From Lacrimispora saccharolytica (GTDB lineage: Bacteria; Bacillota; Clostridia; Lachnospirales; Lachnospiraceae), in assembly GCA_016899975.1 (NCBI GenBank), contig JACJJN010000006.1, forward strand, positions 60,715 through 124,714: a stretch of DNA of 64,000 nucleotides. Direction: 5' to 3'. The first letter of the stretch is position 1, and every line of letters begins with the position of its first letter. Positions 10,357 to 18,822 of the stretch are shown piece by piece. The position numbers were made by a program, and so were the translations under genes. Below the pieces are notes generated by a model, which made no database searches, was not told where the DNA came from, and saw nothing but the letters and a program-made list of their open reading frames with translations.

Positions 10357-10486
10357 AACAGTTCAGCCTTGCTGAACCGTTTCATGCAAAATCCATTTAA
10401 AATCGCCTTCGGCGATGGGATTTTGCACTCCTGAATCACGTTCTTGCGGTCTGCGCAGCATGTGCGCAGACCTGAGCTGAACTGTT
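10357..10486. repeat. Modular palindromic element between galT and galE
   Basis: Outer arms AACAGTTCAGC (10357-10367) and GCTGAACTGTT (10476-10486) enclose two further hairpins. One is GCAAAATCC...GGGATTTTGC (10386-10426) with a nested ATCGCC-TTC-GGCGAT. The other is GGTCTGCGCA-GCATG-TGCGCAGACC (10448-10472). The last module and the outer arms recur exactly in the element at 16629. It lies inside the gal operon transcript and could fold as RNA. No ORF is supported. Confidence 0.8.
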
Positions 10487-10496
10487 GCTTTCTATC

Positions 10497-11990
10497 TTAC
10501 AATGTTTTCAGGAATCTTGCAAATGCTTTTCTTCCCTCTTCGGTGCATTTGTAAACTCCGGCGTCTTCCAGAACTCCGACAAATACCTTTCCGATTTCCT
10601 CTTTCAGGATATCCATCACGTTGTCTGCATTGAGCTCCGGATGCAGCGGCACCATCTTTTCCGCCCAGTCTGCGTGTTTTTCCAGCGCCTCGCAGGAGCG
10701 GACATCTTTCTTCTCCACGAGATATTCCGCCAGAAGCTCCATCTCCTCTTTCAGACGTGCCGGCAGGATCGCCAGTCCCATAACCTCAATCAGGCCGATG
10801 TTCTCTTTCTTAATATGATGGTACTCTGCATGTGGATGGTATACGCCCAGCGGATATTCCTCTGTCGTAATGTTGTTGCGGAGCGCCAGATCCAGCTCGA
10901 AAGTATCTCCCACCTTCCGGGCGATCGGCGTGATCGTATTGTGCGGTTCCCCGTCGGTCTCCGCGAACACGAAAGCTGCCTCATCCGTATAACCGCGCCA
11001 GCATTCCAGAATATGCTCGGCAAGATCGATCAGCCGTTTTTCGTTTCCGCTGCGGATACGGATCACAGAAAGCGGCCATTTGACGATTCCCGCTTCCACA
11101 TCCTCATATCCAGGGATCATGAAATGCTGCTCGATCGGCGCTTTCGCCATAGCGAAGGTATAATGTCCGCCCTGATAGTGGTCATGGCTCAGGATGGAAC
11201 CGCCCACGATCGGAAGATCCGCATTGGAACCGATAAAGTAATGAGGAAACAGCTTAATGAAATCGAACAGCTTGACAAAGGTTGCCCGCTCAATCTTCAT
11301 GGGAATATGTTCAAAGTTAAAGACAATGCAATGTTCATTGTAATATACATACGGAGAATACTGGAATCCCCAGTCGGTGCCGTTGATCTTCAGCGGAATG
11401 ATCCGGTGATTCTGTCTTGCCGGATGATTGACTCTTCCTGCATATCCGACATTTTCCTTGCAGAGCAGGCACTTGGGATATCCGCTCTGTTTTGCAAGCT
11501 TCGCCGCCGCGATGGCTTTCGGATCCTTTTCCGGCTTGGAGAGATTGATGGAAATATCAATGTCTCCATACGGACTGGGCACGCTCCACCGCATATCCTT
11601 TTTGATCCGGTAACGGCGGATGTAGTTGGAATCCTGACTCAGCTTGTAGAAATAATCCGTTGCTTCCACCGGGCTTTTCTGATACAGCTCCCGGAATTTC
11701 GCCGTCACCTCCGACGGTCTCGGCATCAGGCAGTCCATCAGCTTCGTGTCGAACAGATCCCGGTAAACAACGCTGTTATGCTCCATCAGCCCCTTTTCGG
11801 CTGCATAATCAAGAAGCTCATTCAGCGTCTCCTCCAGATCCGGATGCTCCGGCACCTGCTCCTGTTCCTGATAATCATCCAGTTTCAGGACCTCCAGAAT
11901 CCGGTTGATCGCGTAAATCCTGTCTTCTTCCTGCAAAAGTCCCTGCTCCATCCCATACTGTACAAGTTTTGCGATACTTTCTTCTATCAT
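10497..11990 (-). CDS. galT: UDP-glucose--hexose-1-phosphate uridylyltransferase, type 2 (Firmicutes)
   Basis: GalT exchanges uridylyl groups between UDP-glucose and galactose 1-phosphate. The 497-residue length and sequence (for example NFEHIPMKIERATFVKLFDF, SHDHYQGGHYTFAMAKAPIE) match the long Gram-positive GalT family rather than the short His-triad form. SHDHYQGG contains the likely catalytic His region. The start is preceded by AGGAGGAAATT. It sits between galK (95 nt gap holding small hairpins such as 12033-12053) and galE. The type 2 enzyme fits the clostridial background. Confidence 0.95.
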   Translation of the reverse strand: MIEESIAKLVQYGMEQGLLQEEDRIYAINRILEVLKLDDYQEQEQVPEHPDLEETLNELLDYAAEKGLMEHNSVVYRDLFDTKLMDCLMPRPSEVTAKFRELYQKSPVEATDYFYKLSQDSNYIRRYRIKKDMRWSVPSPYGDIDISINLSKPEKDPKAIAAAKLAKQSGYPKCLLCKENVGYAGRVNHPARQNHRIIPLKINGTDWGFQYSPYVYYNEHCIVFNFEHIPMKIERATFVKLFDFIKLFPHYFIGSNADLPIVGGSILSHDHYQGGHYTFAMAKAPIEQHFMIPGYEDVEAGIVKWPLSVIRIRSGNEKRLIDLAEHILECWRGYTDEAAFVFAETDGEPHNTITPIARKVGDTFELDLALRNNITTEEYPLGVYHPHAEYHHIKKENIGLIEVMGLAILPARLKEEMELLAEYLVEKKDVRSCEALEKHADWAEKMVPLHPELNADNVMDILKEEIGKVFVGVLEDAGVYKCTEEGRKAFARFLKTL

Positions 11991-12085
11991 AATTTCCTCC
12001 TTCCTGACGCACTTGCTGCGCCATCAAGGTAGATTTGGAAGTTTACTTCCAAACTTCTGCGCCTCCTTACGCCAGAATTGTACGG

Positions 12086-13255
12086 TTACTCCAGAACGCC
12101 CGCGCCCGGTCCGATATCTACGACATAGAAATCTGCCGCGTAGCCGATTTTCTCCTTATATGCCGCTCCGACTTTCTCGATGAAATTGTCGATGGCATCA
12201 TTTTCCACGATGCTTACGGTACATCCGCCGAATCCAGCTCCGGTCATGCGGGAACCGATTACACCCGGGCATTTCCATGCTTCCTCAACCAGAGTATCCA
12301 GCTCGATTCCAGTCACTTCATAATCATCCCGCAGAGATACGTGGGACGCATTCATCAGTTCTCCGAAGGTCTTGATATCATTGGCTTTCAGCGCCTTTAC
12401 CGCCTCGATGGTTCTCTGGTTTTCCGCTACTGCATGGCGGGCACGTTTCACACGCACCGGATCCTGGATCGCTGACTGGATTTCCTCGAAAGCCTCCACC
12501 GTCAATTCGCCCAGACTGCCGATGTTGCTCACCTTCTGCAGCTCTGCCAGCGCCGTCTCACACTCGCTGCGGCGCTCATTGTACTTGGAATCTCCAAGGC
12601 CGCGCTTTTTGTTGCTGCTCGCAATGACGATACGGGCATTCTCCAGCTTCACCGGCGCGTACTCGTAGGAAAGATCGCTGGTATCCAGAAAGATCGCACA
12701 ATCCTTCTTTCCCATTGCCACAGCAAACTGATCCATGATTCCGCAGTTGACACCATTGTAATTATTTTCTGAATACTGGCCGAACAGCGCAAGATCCGTG
12801 TTCGTCAGCTGGTCGTAGCCGAAAAGATCCCGCAGCATCACTCCTGTCACAACCTCCACCGATGCGGAAGAGGAAAGTCCGGAACCGTTTGGAATATTTC
12901 CGTAAATCACAACATCCATTCCCTGCTCCACCGGGTATCCTTTCTTGATGAACGTCCAGATCATTCCCTTCGGATAAGCGGTCCAGTTTCCTTCTTTTCC
13001 CATCTTGAAATCGTCCAGAGAAGATTCAATCACACCCAGATGCTCGAAATTCATCGAATAAAATCTGAGCTTTCTGTCCTCCCTCTTTCTCGCCGCCATA
13101 TAGGTACCGATAGTCAGCGCACAGGGAAATACATGGCCTCCGTTGTAGTCGGTGTGCTCTCCGATCAGATTCACACGTCCCGGAGCAAAATAGGTGCGGA
13201 TATCCCCCTCCCCTCCGAAATGCTCTGCAAAACTCTCCAATACTTTCTGCTTCAT
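12086..13255 (-). CDS. galK: Galactokinase
   Basis: GalK phosphorylates galactose at C1 with ATP, the entry step of the Leloir pathway. It is a GHMP kinase of 389 residues with the galactokinase signature GRVNLIGEHTDYNGG, the ATP loop PNGSGLSSSASVE and the C-terminal motif GSRMTGAGFGGCTVSIV. A longer frame to 13294 exists, but the ATG at 13255 has AAAGGAGAAGAGG just upstream and yields the usual MKQKVLESF start. It is first in the gal operon, divergent from an AraC-type regulator. Confidence 0.96.
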   Translation of the reverse strand: MKQKVLESFAEHFGGEGDIRTYFAPGRVNLIGEHTDYNGGHVFPCALTIGTYMAARKREDRKLRFYSMNFEHLGVIESSLDDFKMGKEGNWTAYPKGMIWTFIKKGYPVEQGMDVVIYGNIPNGSGLSSSASVEVVTGVMLRDLFGYDQLTNTDLALFGQYSENNYNGVNCGIMDQFAVAMGKKDCAIFLDTSDLSYEYAPVKLENARIVIASSNKKRGLGDSKYNERRSECETALAELQKVSNIGSLGELTVEAFEEIQSAIQDPVRVKRARHAVAENQRTIEAVKALKANDIKTFGELMNASHVSLRDDYEVTGIELDTLVEEAWKCPGVIGSRMTGAGFGGCTVSIVENDAIDNFIEKVGAAYKEKIGYAADFYVVDIGPGAGVLE

Positions 13256-13440
13256 CCTCTTCTCCTTTCCGAACCCTGCAGCATTTTCAAACATCCATTC
13301 CCGAATGTTTCAAAAATTCCTCTCGCCGCTGGTTCACTGCCCCTTCCGGACACCCGATACGGGCTGTTCCCATGGGGCTTGAATTTCTGTTTTCCGGCAG
13401 CCGCTCAGCAGATTGAACGGCTGCGTTTTCTGATACTTTA

Positions 13441-13469
13441 AGTATAAAAAAATCCCTGTGTTTTATCAA
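13441..13469 (-). promoter_or_regulatory. gal operon promoter
   Basis: TTGATA (13464-13469) and TATACT (13441-13446) with 17-bp spacing read toward galK, giving a leader of about 180 nt. It lies only 36 bp from the divergent regulator promoter, so one bound regulator could affect both. Confidence 0.65.
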
Positions 13470-13504
13470 TAAGAATATTACCCAATATGATAACTATCTT
13501 GCGC

Positions 13505-13533
13505 TTGTAAAGTTTCTCCCATCCCTTTATAAT
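13505..13533 (+). promoter_or_regulatory. Promoter of the gal-adjacent AraC regulator
   Basis: TTGTAA (13505-13510) and TATAAT (13528-13533) are spaced by 17 bp on the plus strand. Confidence 0.6.
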
Positions 13534-13547
13534 GAAATGTAATAACA

Positions 13548-13569
13548 ATTCAGTCAGATGAGCGGTTAC
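13548..13569. repeat. Short interspersed repeat copy A
   Basis: ATTCAGTCAGATGAGCGGTT followed by AC matches 26652-26673 with two differences. It resembles one arm of the TTCAGC-containing palindromes at 10357 and 16629. It lies in the leader of the AraC-type gene. Confidence 0.55.
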
Positions 13570-13605
13570 GAATAGTAACATCAATCTTCACAGTAAGGAG
13601 GCATC

Positions 13606-14517
13606 GTGCTCATGCAGCTCCATCTCAACGACACCCAGAAAGAACTGAAATCCCATGGCTCCTATGAATTTCCCTTTCATACCAGCCATGAAATCCTCTC
13701 TTCCTATGAACGCGGCTCTTTTTCCTGGCACTGGCATCCGGAAATTGAGCTGACACTGTTTCTCTCCGGAGAAATGGAATACCAGGTCAACGACCGCGTT
13801 TATCATATGCAGGCAGGAGACGGCCTGTTCTGCAATACCAACGCCCTGCACACCGGGCGGATGCTGAACGGACAGGACTGTCATTATTTTTCCATCACCT
13901 TCCTGCCGCGGCTGATCTACGGATTTGAAAACAGCCTGATCCACACCCGGTTTATGGAGCCGGTACTGACCAGCGCCCGCCTTTCCTCCGTCAGTTTCTC
14001 CCCTGCCGTGGCATGGGAAGCGGAGGCGCTCTCGCACCTGAAGGAGATTTATGAACAAACCCTTCATCCTTCTCCGGTCTATGAGCTTGAGATCCAGAGG
14101 GAACTTTCCTGTTTCTGGCAGGCGCTGTTTCTCCATGAAAGCATGGATCTGCAGCCCTCCGCGGAACGTGCGATCCGCGACACAGAACGGCTGCGGGCGA
14201 TCCTGGAGTATCTGCACACCCATTACCGTGAAAAAATCACTCTGGATGGCCTGGCAAAGCATGTTAACATCAGCAAAAGCGAATGCTGCCGCTTTTTCCG
14301 GAAACATATGAAGCTTTCTCTGTTTGATTATCTTCTGGATTACCGGGTGGAACAGAGTCTTCCTCTGCTGCGGGAAAAAGATCTTTCCATCACACAGATC
14401 GCGGAGCAGACCGGCTTTGGCGGTTCCGCCTATTTCGCCAAGATCTTTAAAAAAGAGATGGGGATCTCGCCCAGCCAGTATCGAAAAAGCGGGAGAAACC
14501 CTGGAGCTTTCTCCTGA
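13606..14517 (+). CDS. AraC-family regulator, probable control of the gal genes
   Basis: A sugar-binding cupin-like N-terminal domain (SWHWHPEIELTLFLSGEMEY, then an HTGR turn) is joined to a C-terminal double HTH (ITLDGLAKHVNISKSECCRF and ITQIAEQTGFGGSAYFAKIF). With 303 residues it has the normal length. The start is ambiguous: GTG at 13606 is 4 nt after AAGGAGG, while the ATG at 13612 is 10 nt after it. It is divergent from galK with overlapping promoter regions, so galactose-responsive control of galKTE is likely but inferred. The 3' end overlaps a hairpin serving the opposing deoA gene. Confidence 0.88.
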   Translation: MLMQLHLNDTQKELKSHGSYEFPFHTSHEILSSYERGSFSWHWHPEIELTLFLSGEMEYQVNDRVYHMQAGDGLFCNTNALHTGRMLNGQDCHYFSITFLPRLIYGFENSLIHTRFMEPVLTSARLSSVSFSPAVAWEAEALSHLKEIYEQTLHPSPVYELEIQRELSCFWQALFLHESMDLQPSAERAIRDTERLRAILEYLHTHYREKITLDGLAKHVNISKSECCRFFRKHMKLSLFDYLLDYRVEQSLPLLREKDLSITQIAEQTGFGGSAYFAKIFKKEMGISPSQYRKSGRNPGAFS

Positions 14518-14528
14518 TTTCTCCCGCT
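14484..14528 (-). terminator. Terminator for the deoA operon, inside the regulator's 3' end
   Basis: AGCGGGAGAAA and TTTCTCCCGCT form an 11-bp stem with a 19-nt loop; on the minus strand it is followed by T5. It overlaps the last codons of the converging AraC gene. On the plus strand the T-run is short. Confidence 0.65.
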
Positions 14529-14589
14529 TTCCGGAACAGCTGCCGTATACAGTATCGCATCTGGTCCGGGCATACTGTCATAAAACACT

Positions 14590-15894
14590 TCATCGGATCA
14601 CTGCGTGGATCAACTCCGGTCTCTGAACCGGCTCTTCCCCGATCCGGCAGGCAGCCAGATACCTCTTGCTTGCCTGAGCAGCTTTCTCCCGGTCATTGGC
14701 ATGGATCGTCGCCAGCGGCTCTCCTTTTTTCACAAAGTCCCCTGTCTTTTTGTGAAGGATCAGCCCCACCGACAGATCAAGCTCACTTTCTTTCGTCTCC
14801 CGTCCTCCTCCGAGGATCATCGAACAGTTTCCAACCTCTTCACACTGAATACTCTGGAGATATCCATCCATCGGCGCCAGAACCGGTTCCCGGATCGCCG
14901 CTGCCGGCAGCAGTTCCGGATGGCGGACCTGCCCCGGATCTCCGCCCTGAGCTTCCACAAATTGCTCCAGCTTTTTCAGCGCGCTTCCATCGGCGATCAC
15001 CCGCCGCAGCATCGCCCGGGCTTCTTCCGGCGTATCCGCCTTTTTGCCTGCCACCAGCATGTAAGAGCCGATCGTCAGGCAGAGTTCTGTGAAATCTTCC
15101 GGTCCTTCCCCTCTCAGGGTCGCAATCGCCTCCTGCACCTCCAGCGCATTTCCCACCGCATTTCCAAGCGGCTGGTTCATATCCGATACCACAGCGATGG
15201 TATGTTTCCCTGCCCCGTTTCCGATCCGCACCATCTCTTCGGCAAGCGCCAGCGCATCTTCCCGGGTTTTCATAAAAGCTCCGCTTCCCGTCTTCACATC
15301 CAGCACGATCGCGTCCGCGCCTGCCGCCAGCTTTTTGCTCATGATGGAGCTGGCGATCAGCGACATCTGGTCCACCGTTGCCGTCACATCCCGCAGGGCA
15401 TAGAGCTTTTTATCCGCCGGAGCCAGGTCCGCCGTCTGTCCCATAATGGAAATGCCGATGCGGTTTACCTGCTCCTCAAACTGTTCCGCGGAAATCTCCG
15501 TGGAAAATCCGGAAAAGCTTTCCAGTTTGTCAATGGTTCCTCCGGTATGCCCCAGCCCGCGGCCGCTCATTTTCGCAACCCGGATGCCGCAGGCAGCGAC
15601 CATCGGTGTCAGCGCCAGAGACGTCTTATCGCCGACGCCCCCGGTGGAATGTTTGTCCACCTTGATCCCCCGGATCCCGGAAAGATCCAGCATCTCGCCG
15701 CTGTGCGCCATCGCCATGGTCAGATTCAGCGTCTCTTCCTCGCTCATTCCCTGAAAATAAACAGCCATCAGAAACGCCGACATCTGATAATCCGGAATCC
15801 GTCCTGCAGTGTATTCCGAGATCATCCAGTCGATCTCTTCCTTTTCCAGCGGTTTTCCGTTCCTCTTTTTCATGATCAGATCATACATTCTCAT
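14590..15894 (-). CDS. pdp: Pyrimidine-nucleoside phosphorylase
   Basis: This enzyme splits (deoxy)uridine and thymidine with phosphate to the base and (deoxy)ribose 1-phosphate, allowing salvage and pentose use. At 434 residues it has the usual size. The N-terminal helical part MRMYDLIMKKRNG leads to the phosphate site KHSTGGVGDKTSL, followed by MSGRGLGHTGGTIDKLES and DVKTGSGAFM. It starts 3 nt after the stop of the YhhN-like gene, with GGAGGG as RBS, so the two are coexpressed. Thymidine-only DeoA is an alternative name; Firmicutes proteins of this type usually take both uridine and thymidine. Confidence 0.94.
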   Translation of the reverse strand: MRMYDLIMKKRNGKPLEKEEIDWMISEYTAGRIPDYQMSAFLMAVYFQGMSEEETLNLTMAMAHSGEMLDLSGIRGIKVDKHSTGGVGDKTSLALTPMVAACGIRVAKMSGRGLGHTGGTIDKLESFSGFSTEISAEQFEEQVNRIGISIMGQTADLAPADKKLYALRDVTATVDQMSLIASSIMSKKLAAGADAIVLDVKTGSGAFMKTREDALALAEEMVRIGNGAGKHTIAVVSDMNQPLGNAVGNALEVQEAIATLRGEGPEDFTELCLTIGSYMLVAGKKADTPEEARAMLRRVIADGSALKKLEQFVEAQGGDPGQVRHPELLPAAAIREPVLAPMDGYLQSIQCEEVGNCSMILGGGRETKESELDLSVGLILHKKTGDFVKKGEPLATIHANDREKAAQASKRYLAACRIGEEPVQRPELIHAVIR

Positions 15895-15897
15895 TTT

Positions 15898-16563
15898 TTA
15901 TCCCTCCGTCCATGTGACAAACGCGATCATAAGAACCGCAGCATAATACAGGCAAAGCGCAAAGTCATTCTTTCTCCTGGGCAGTCCCACAAGAACATTC
16001 TTCCCGACCATCATGTCGGACCCGGCAAACGCCAGTGCGCCGATGCCCGGCAGCAAGCCCTTCGTACCCATCACCGTCGGAAGAAGGACCGCCATGGAAA
16101 CCATCAGCATCAGGAACGCCAGATACAGAAGCATTCCCGCCAGATACAGATAGTTTCTTTCCGTCCAGAGCTTTCTGCACTCCTTCCGGAACAGCACAAG
16201 AGCCGCCAGACACAGCACCGCAAACACCGCCGCCGTCATCGGATGAAGCCCTCCCTGCCGGAAATACCACAGGATCAGCAGCACATGGCCAAGCCCAAAG
16301 ACAGCCGCTCCCGCCGGAAAGCAGATCTCCAGCAGACCATCCGCCGCCAGGAACAGCACCATCGCCCAGAAGATCATATCTTCAAACGGATGTTTCTGCT
16401 GCTGGAGCAGGCCCACAGCCGCCGTACAGACCGCCATCCATGTGACCATACATTTCGCCATGATCTTCCAGCGGGTATTCATCCTGTATTTCATCAGAAA
16501 GTAAGCGCCGGTACCTGCCGCCATTTCCGGGAGTACCAGCAGAAGCCATTGCCATCGATTCAT
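15898..16563 (-). CDS. YhhN-like polytopic membrane protein
   Basis: The 221 residues form about 8 hydrophobic helices with little soluble sequence. The spacing of short motifs (FLAADGLLEICFPAGAAVFG, GHVLLILWYF, and LPGIGALAFAGSDMMVGKN near the end) matches the YhhN family, some animal members of which are lysoplasmalogenases. The bacterial role is unknown. It lies upstream of and nearly abuts the nucleoside phosphorylase gene. A TATAAT sits at 16600-16605 on the minus strand without a clear -35. Family placement is from pattern recall. Confidence 0.65.
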   Translation of the reverse strand: MNRWQWLLLVLPEMAAGTGAYFLMKYRMNTRWKIMAKCMVTWMAVCTAAVGLLQQQKHPFEDMIFWAMVLFLAADGLLEICFPAGAAVFGLGHVLLILWYFRQGGLHPMTAAVFAVLCLAALVLFRKECRKLWTERNYLYLAGMLLYLAFLMLMVSMAVLLPTVMGTKGLLPGIGALAFAGSDMMVGKNVLVGLPRRKNDFALCLYYAAVLMIAFVTWTEG

Positions 16564-16628
16564 ACCTTTCCTTCTCCCTTATCAAACTTCCTTGCTTCTA
16601 TTATATCTGAAATCTTATCGGGTGTATA

Positions 16629-16707
16629 GAAAAATTCGTGTTACAGTTCAGCCTAGGTCTGCGCAGCATGTGCGCAGACCTAGGCTGAACTGTAACACGA
16701 ATTTTTC
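16629..16707. repeat. Perfect 37-bp inverted repeat with 5-nt loop
   Basis: The arms 16629-16665 and 16671-16707 are exact reverse complements around GCATG. They contain TTACAGTTCAGCCTAGG and GGTCTGCGCA, the same modules as the element inside the gal operon. Outer A/T runs (TTTTTC on both exits) make it a likely bidirectional terminator; it follows the CcdA-thioredoxin gene stop by 17 nt. Confidence 0.85.
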
Positions 16708-16724
16708 TTTTATCCTCTCACGGT

Positions 16725-18098
16725 TTATTCTCTCGCTCCGGTCATCGTCTGTTCCACAATGCTGCGGATCATATCGCTGGTCAGCGTACCGCTGGCATAA
16801 CCGAATACCTTGCCCTCTTCGGTGATCATAAAGGTGGTAGGAAACGCGGAAATCCCATAGGTCTGGAAAATCTCCCCGGTGGTATCCATAGCCACCGGAT
16901 ATGTGTAGCCGTTCTCCTCAAGAAACGCTTCCACATCCTCCTGGCTCTCATCCGCATTGCCTGGATTCTCCTCCGTTTTCGGATTCGCGACGCCAAGGAC
17001 GATCAGGTTTTCGCTGTTTTCTCCATACTCCTCGTAGAGCGCCTGGATGTCCGGCATCTCCATTTTACAGGGACCGCACCAGGTTGCCCAGAAATTCAGA
17101 AACACCGTCTTTCCACGGTACTCCGACAAAGTATGCGTGTTCCCGTACTGATCCGTCAGCGTAAAGTCCGGTGCGTCCGGTAGTTCTTCTTCCGAATCCA
17201 CCGACTCCGATCCACTGGTGTCCTCCTGACCCGACGGCTCCGCTGCACTGCTGTCCGAAACCGTACCTCCATTATCTGTACCGTCATTGCCCGTACCGCC
17301 TTCTCCGGAGTCTTCACCAGCGGATGTGTTCGCTTCCTGTTCCGCGACAGAAACACTGTTCTGCCCGCCGATGGAAGACAGATATCCAGTCAGCCCGTTC
17401 ATCCATCCGGTGAATGTCATCACGCCAAGCAGGATCATCAGCACCGCTCCCCCTTTCACGGAATACCGGACAATCTTCTGATGCTTCCGGAAAAAGTCAA
17501 GAACCGTTCCCGTAAACAGCCCCACCGCCAGAAACGGGATCACAAAGCCCGCCGTATACACACCGATCAGCAGATAGCCGAGCGCAGGGGAAGACGCCGT
17601 AGATACCATCAGAAGCACACTGGCCAGCGCAGGTCCCACACAGGGCGTCCACGCAAAGCTGAAAGTGAACCCGAACACCAGCGCCACCAGAGGATTCATG
17701 GAAAATTTGTCCAGCCGGAAATGAATCCTGTGCTCTTTATCCGCCGCCTTCAGATGTCCGAGAATTCCCGTCTGGTAAATACCGAACAGAATCATCAAAA
17801 TACCGCTGATCCGCGCAAACATCGTCCGGTTTCCTGAGAAAAAACGGCCGAGCGCAGAAAAGCCAAACCCGAGCGCAAAAAACGCAAAACTGATCCCGAT
17901 CACAAAGCACAGCGTATGAAGCAGTACTTTTCCACGGGGATAGCGGATTGTTCCGTCTTTTTCCACAACTTTCGCCCCTCCGGACAGATAAGTCACATAG
18001 AGCGGAACCAATGGCAGCACGCAGGGTGAGAAAAAGCTCAAAAGCCCCTGCAGAAATACCGTCAGAACCGGAATCCCGGTTTCTACCGAAAATGACAT
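16725..18098 (-). CDS. CcdA-type membrane thiol reductant transporter fused to a TlpA-like thioredoxin
   Basis: This 457-residue protein should carry electrons from cytoplasmic thioredoxin across the membrane and use them outside to reduce disulfides. The N-terminal part is a six-helix CcdA/DsbD core with FFSPCVLPLVPLYVTYL and FAWTPCVGPALASVL, giving the two redox Cys. After a Ser/Gly/Asp/Glu-rich linker of about 70 residues comes a thioredoxin fold with NFWATWCGPCKMEMPDI and the cis-Pro region SAFPTTF. The ATG at 18098 is chosen over 18185 because AAGGAGG precedes it and the N-terminus then matches CcdA. Putting both modules in one chain makes a self-contained reducing system. Cytochrome c maturation is unlikely here, as no cytochrome genes are visible. 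Confidence 0.9.
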   Translation of the reverse strand: MSFSVETGIPVLTVFLQGLLSFFSPCVLPLVPLYVTYLSGGAKVVEKDGTIRYPRGKVLLHTLCFVIGISFAFFALGFGFSALGRFFSGNRTMFARISGILMILFGIYQTGILGHLKAADKEHRIHFRLDKFSMNPLVALVFGFTFSFAWTPCVGPALASVLLMVSTASSPALGYLLIGVYTAGFVIPFLAVGLFTGTVLDFFRKHQKIVRYSVKGGAVLMILLGVMTFTGWMNGLTGYLSSIGGQNSVSVAEQEANTSAGEDSGEGGTGNDGTDNGGTVSDSSAAEPSGQEDTSGSESVDSEEELPDAPDFTLTDQYGNTHTLSEYRGKTVFLNFWATWCGPCKMEMPDIQALYEEYGENSENLIVLGVANPKTEENPGNADESQEDVEAFLEENGYTYPVAMDTTGEIFQTYGISAFPTTFMITEEGKVFGYASGTLTSDMIRSIVEQTMTGARE

Positions 18099-18240
18099 AA
18101 CTACCTCCTTCTCTTTCCATCCTGTTTGAAAATCTGCTTTATTATACCCTGCCTTTCTCATTCTGAAAAGCAAAAAAAGACGCATCCACAGAAAAAGTTT
18201 TCCTTTTCCATGTCTGCGTCCTGTATGTTCTGCCGCATAT

Positions 18241-18708
18241 GCTGCCGTTCAGCCGCCGTACGATACTGATTCCCATCCGTATAACACCAGGAATTGGTCG
18301 CCATCGCCTCGTCGGTCTGCCAGTGGAACGGCTTCACATCCGCAAACTGTCCACGCTCAATGTCCACGACTGCCGTCCCGAACATAAATGCGTCATGTTT
18401 GTAACAGATTGCCACCTCTTCGGTCCCATCTCAAATGCATTCCAGTGAGAGATCTCACTCTTATACATCTGGAAGCCGTCGTGATGTTCCGCAACCGGAA
18501 CCACGTATCTTGCTCCCGCCTTTTTGAACAGACGGATCCACTCTTCCGGCTGAAACTTCTCCGCGCGGAACATCGGAATAAAGTCCTTATAACCAAAGTC
18601 CTTATGCGGTCCGTAAGTCTTTACATGATGCTCAAATTCCGGAGTCCCCTGGATATACATATTTCTGGAATACCATTCATTGGCAAACTCGTTCCTTTCT
18701 GAACAACA
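18241..18708 (-). pseudogene. Alpha-L-fucosidase (GH29) remnant
   Basis: Two pieces of a GH29 enzyme lie side by side in different frames. From about 18708 the sequence reads FANEWYSRNMYIQGTPEF, then HKDFGYKDFIPMFRAEKF, and runs through AEHHDGFQMYKSEISHWNA. At about 18415 the frame shifts and continues with ICYKHDAFMFGTAVVDIERG and ends near SWCYTDGNQYRTA. The first 80 or so residues, the middle with the catalytic nucleophile and the last third are missing, so it cannot be functional. It sits immediately after the sugar ABC transporter terminator, which suggests that the transporter once served fucosylated glycans. Confidence 0.85.
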
Positions 18709-18725
18709 GTTTTTTTCTATATTTC

Positions 18726-18767
18726 AAAAAAATGCCCCAAACCCTTTAAAAACAAGGATTTGAAGCA
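18726..18767 (-). terminator. Terminator of the sugar ABC transporter operon
   Basis: On the minus strand TGCTTCAAATCCTT pairs with AAGGGTTTGGGGCA (14 bp with G-U pairs) and is followed by T7. It lies 56 nt after the last permease stop. Confidence 0.8.
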
Positions 18768-18822
18768 CTTTTTCTATACTGCAAATTGTATCCTGCTGTT
18801 TCTTTACTGCCAAATCGAAATG

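Noticed and set aside
12033..12053. Short palindrome TTTGGAAGTTTACTTCCAAA between galK and galT as a terminator
   Set aside because: No T-run follows on the coding strand and the operon continues; probably just a small intergenic stem.
14605..16629. 674-codon plus-strand frame opposite the nucleoside phosphorylase and YhhN-like genes
   Set aside because: The frame is His/Arg/Gln-rich low-quality sequence, typical of an antisense reading; both minus-strand genes are well supported.
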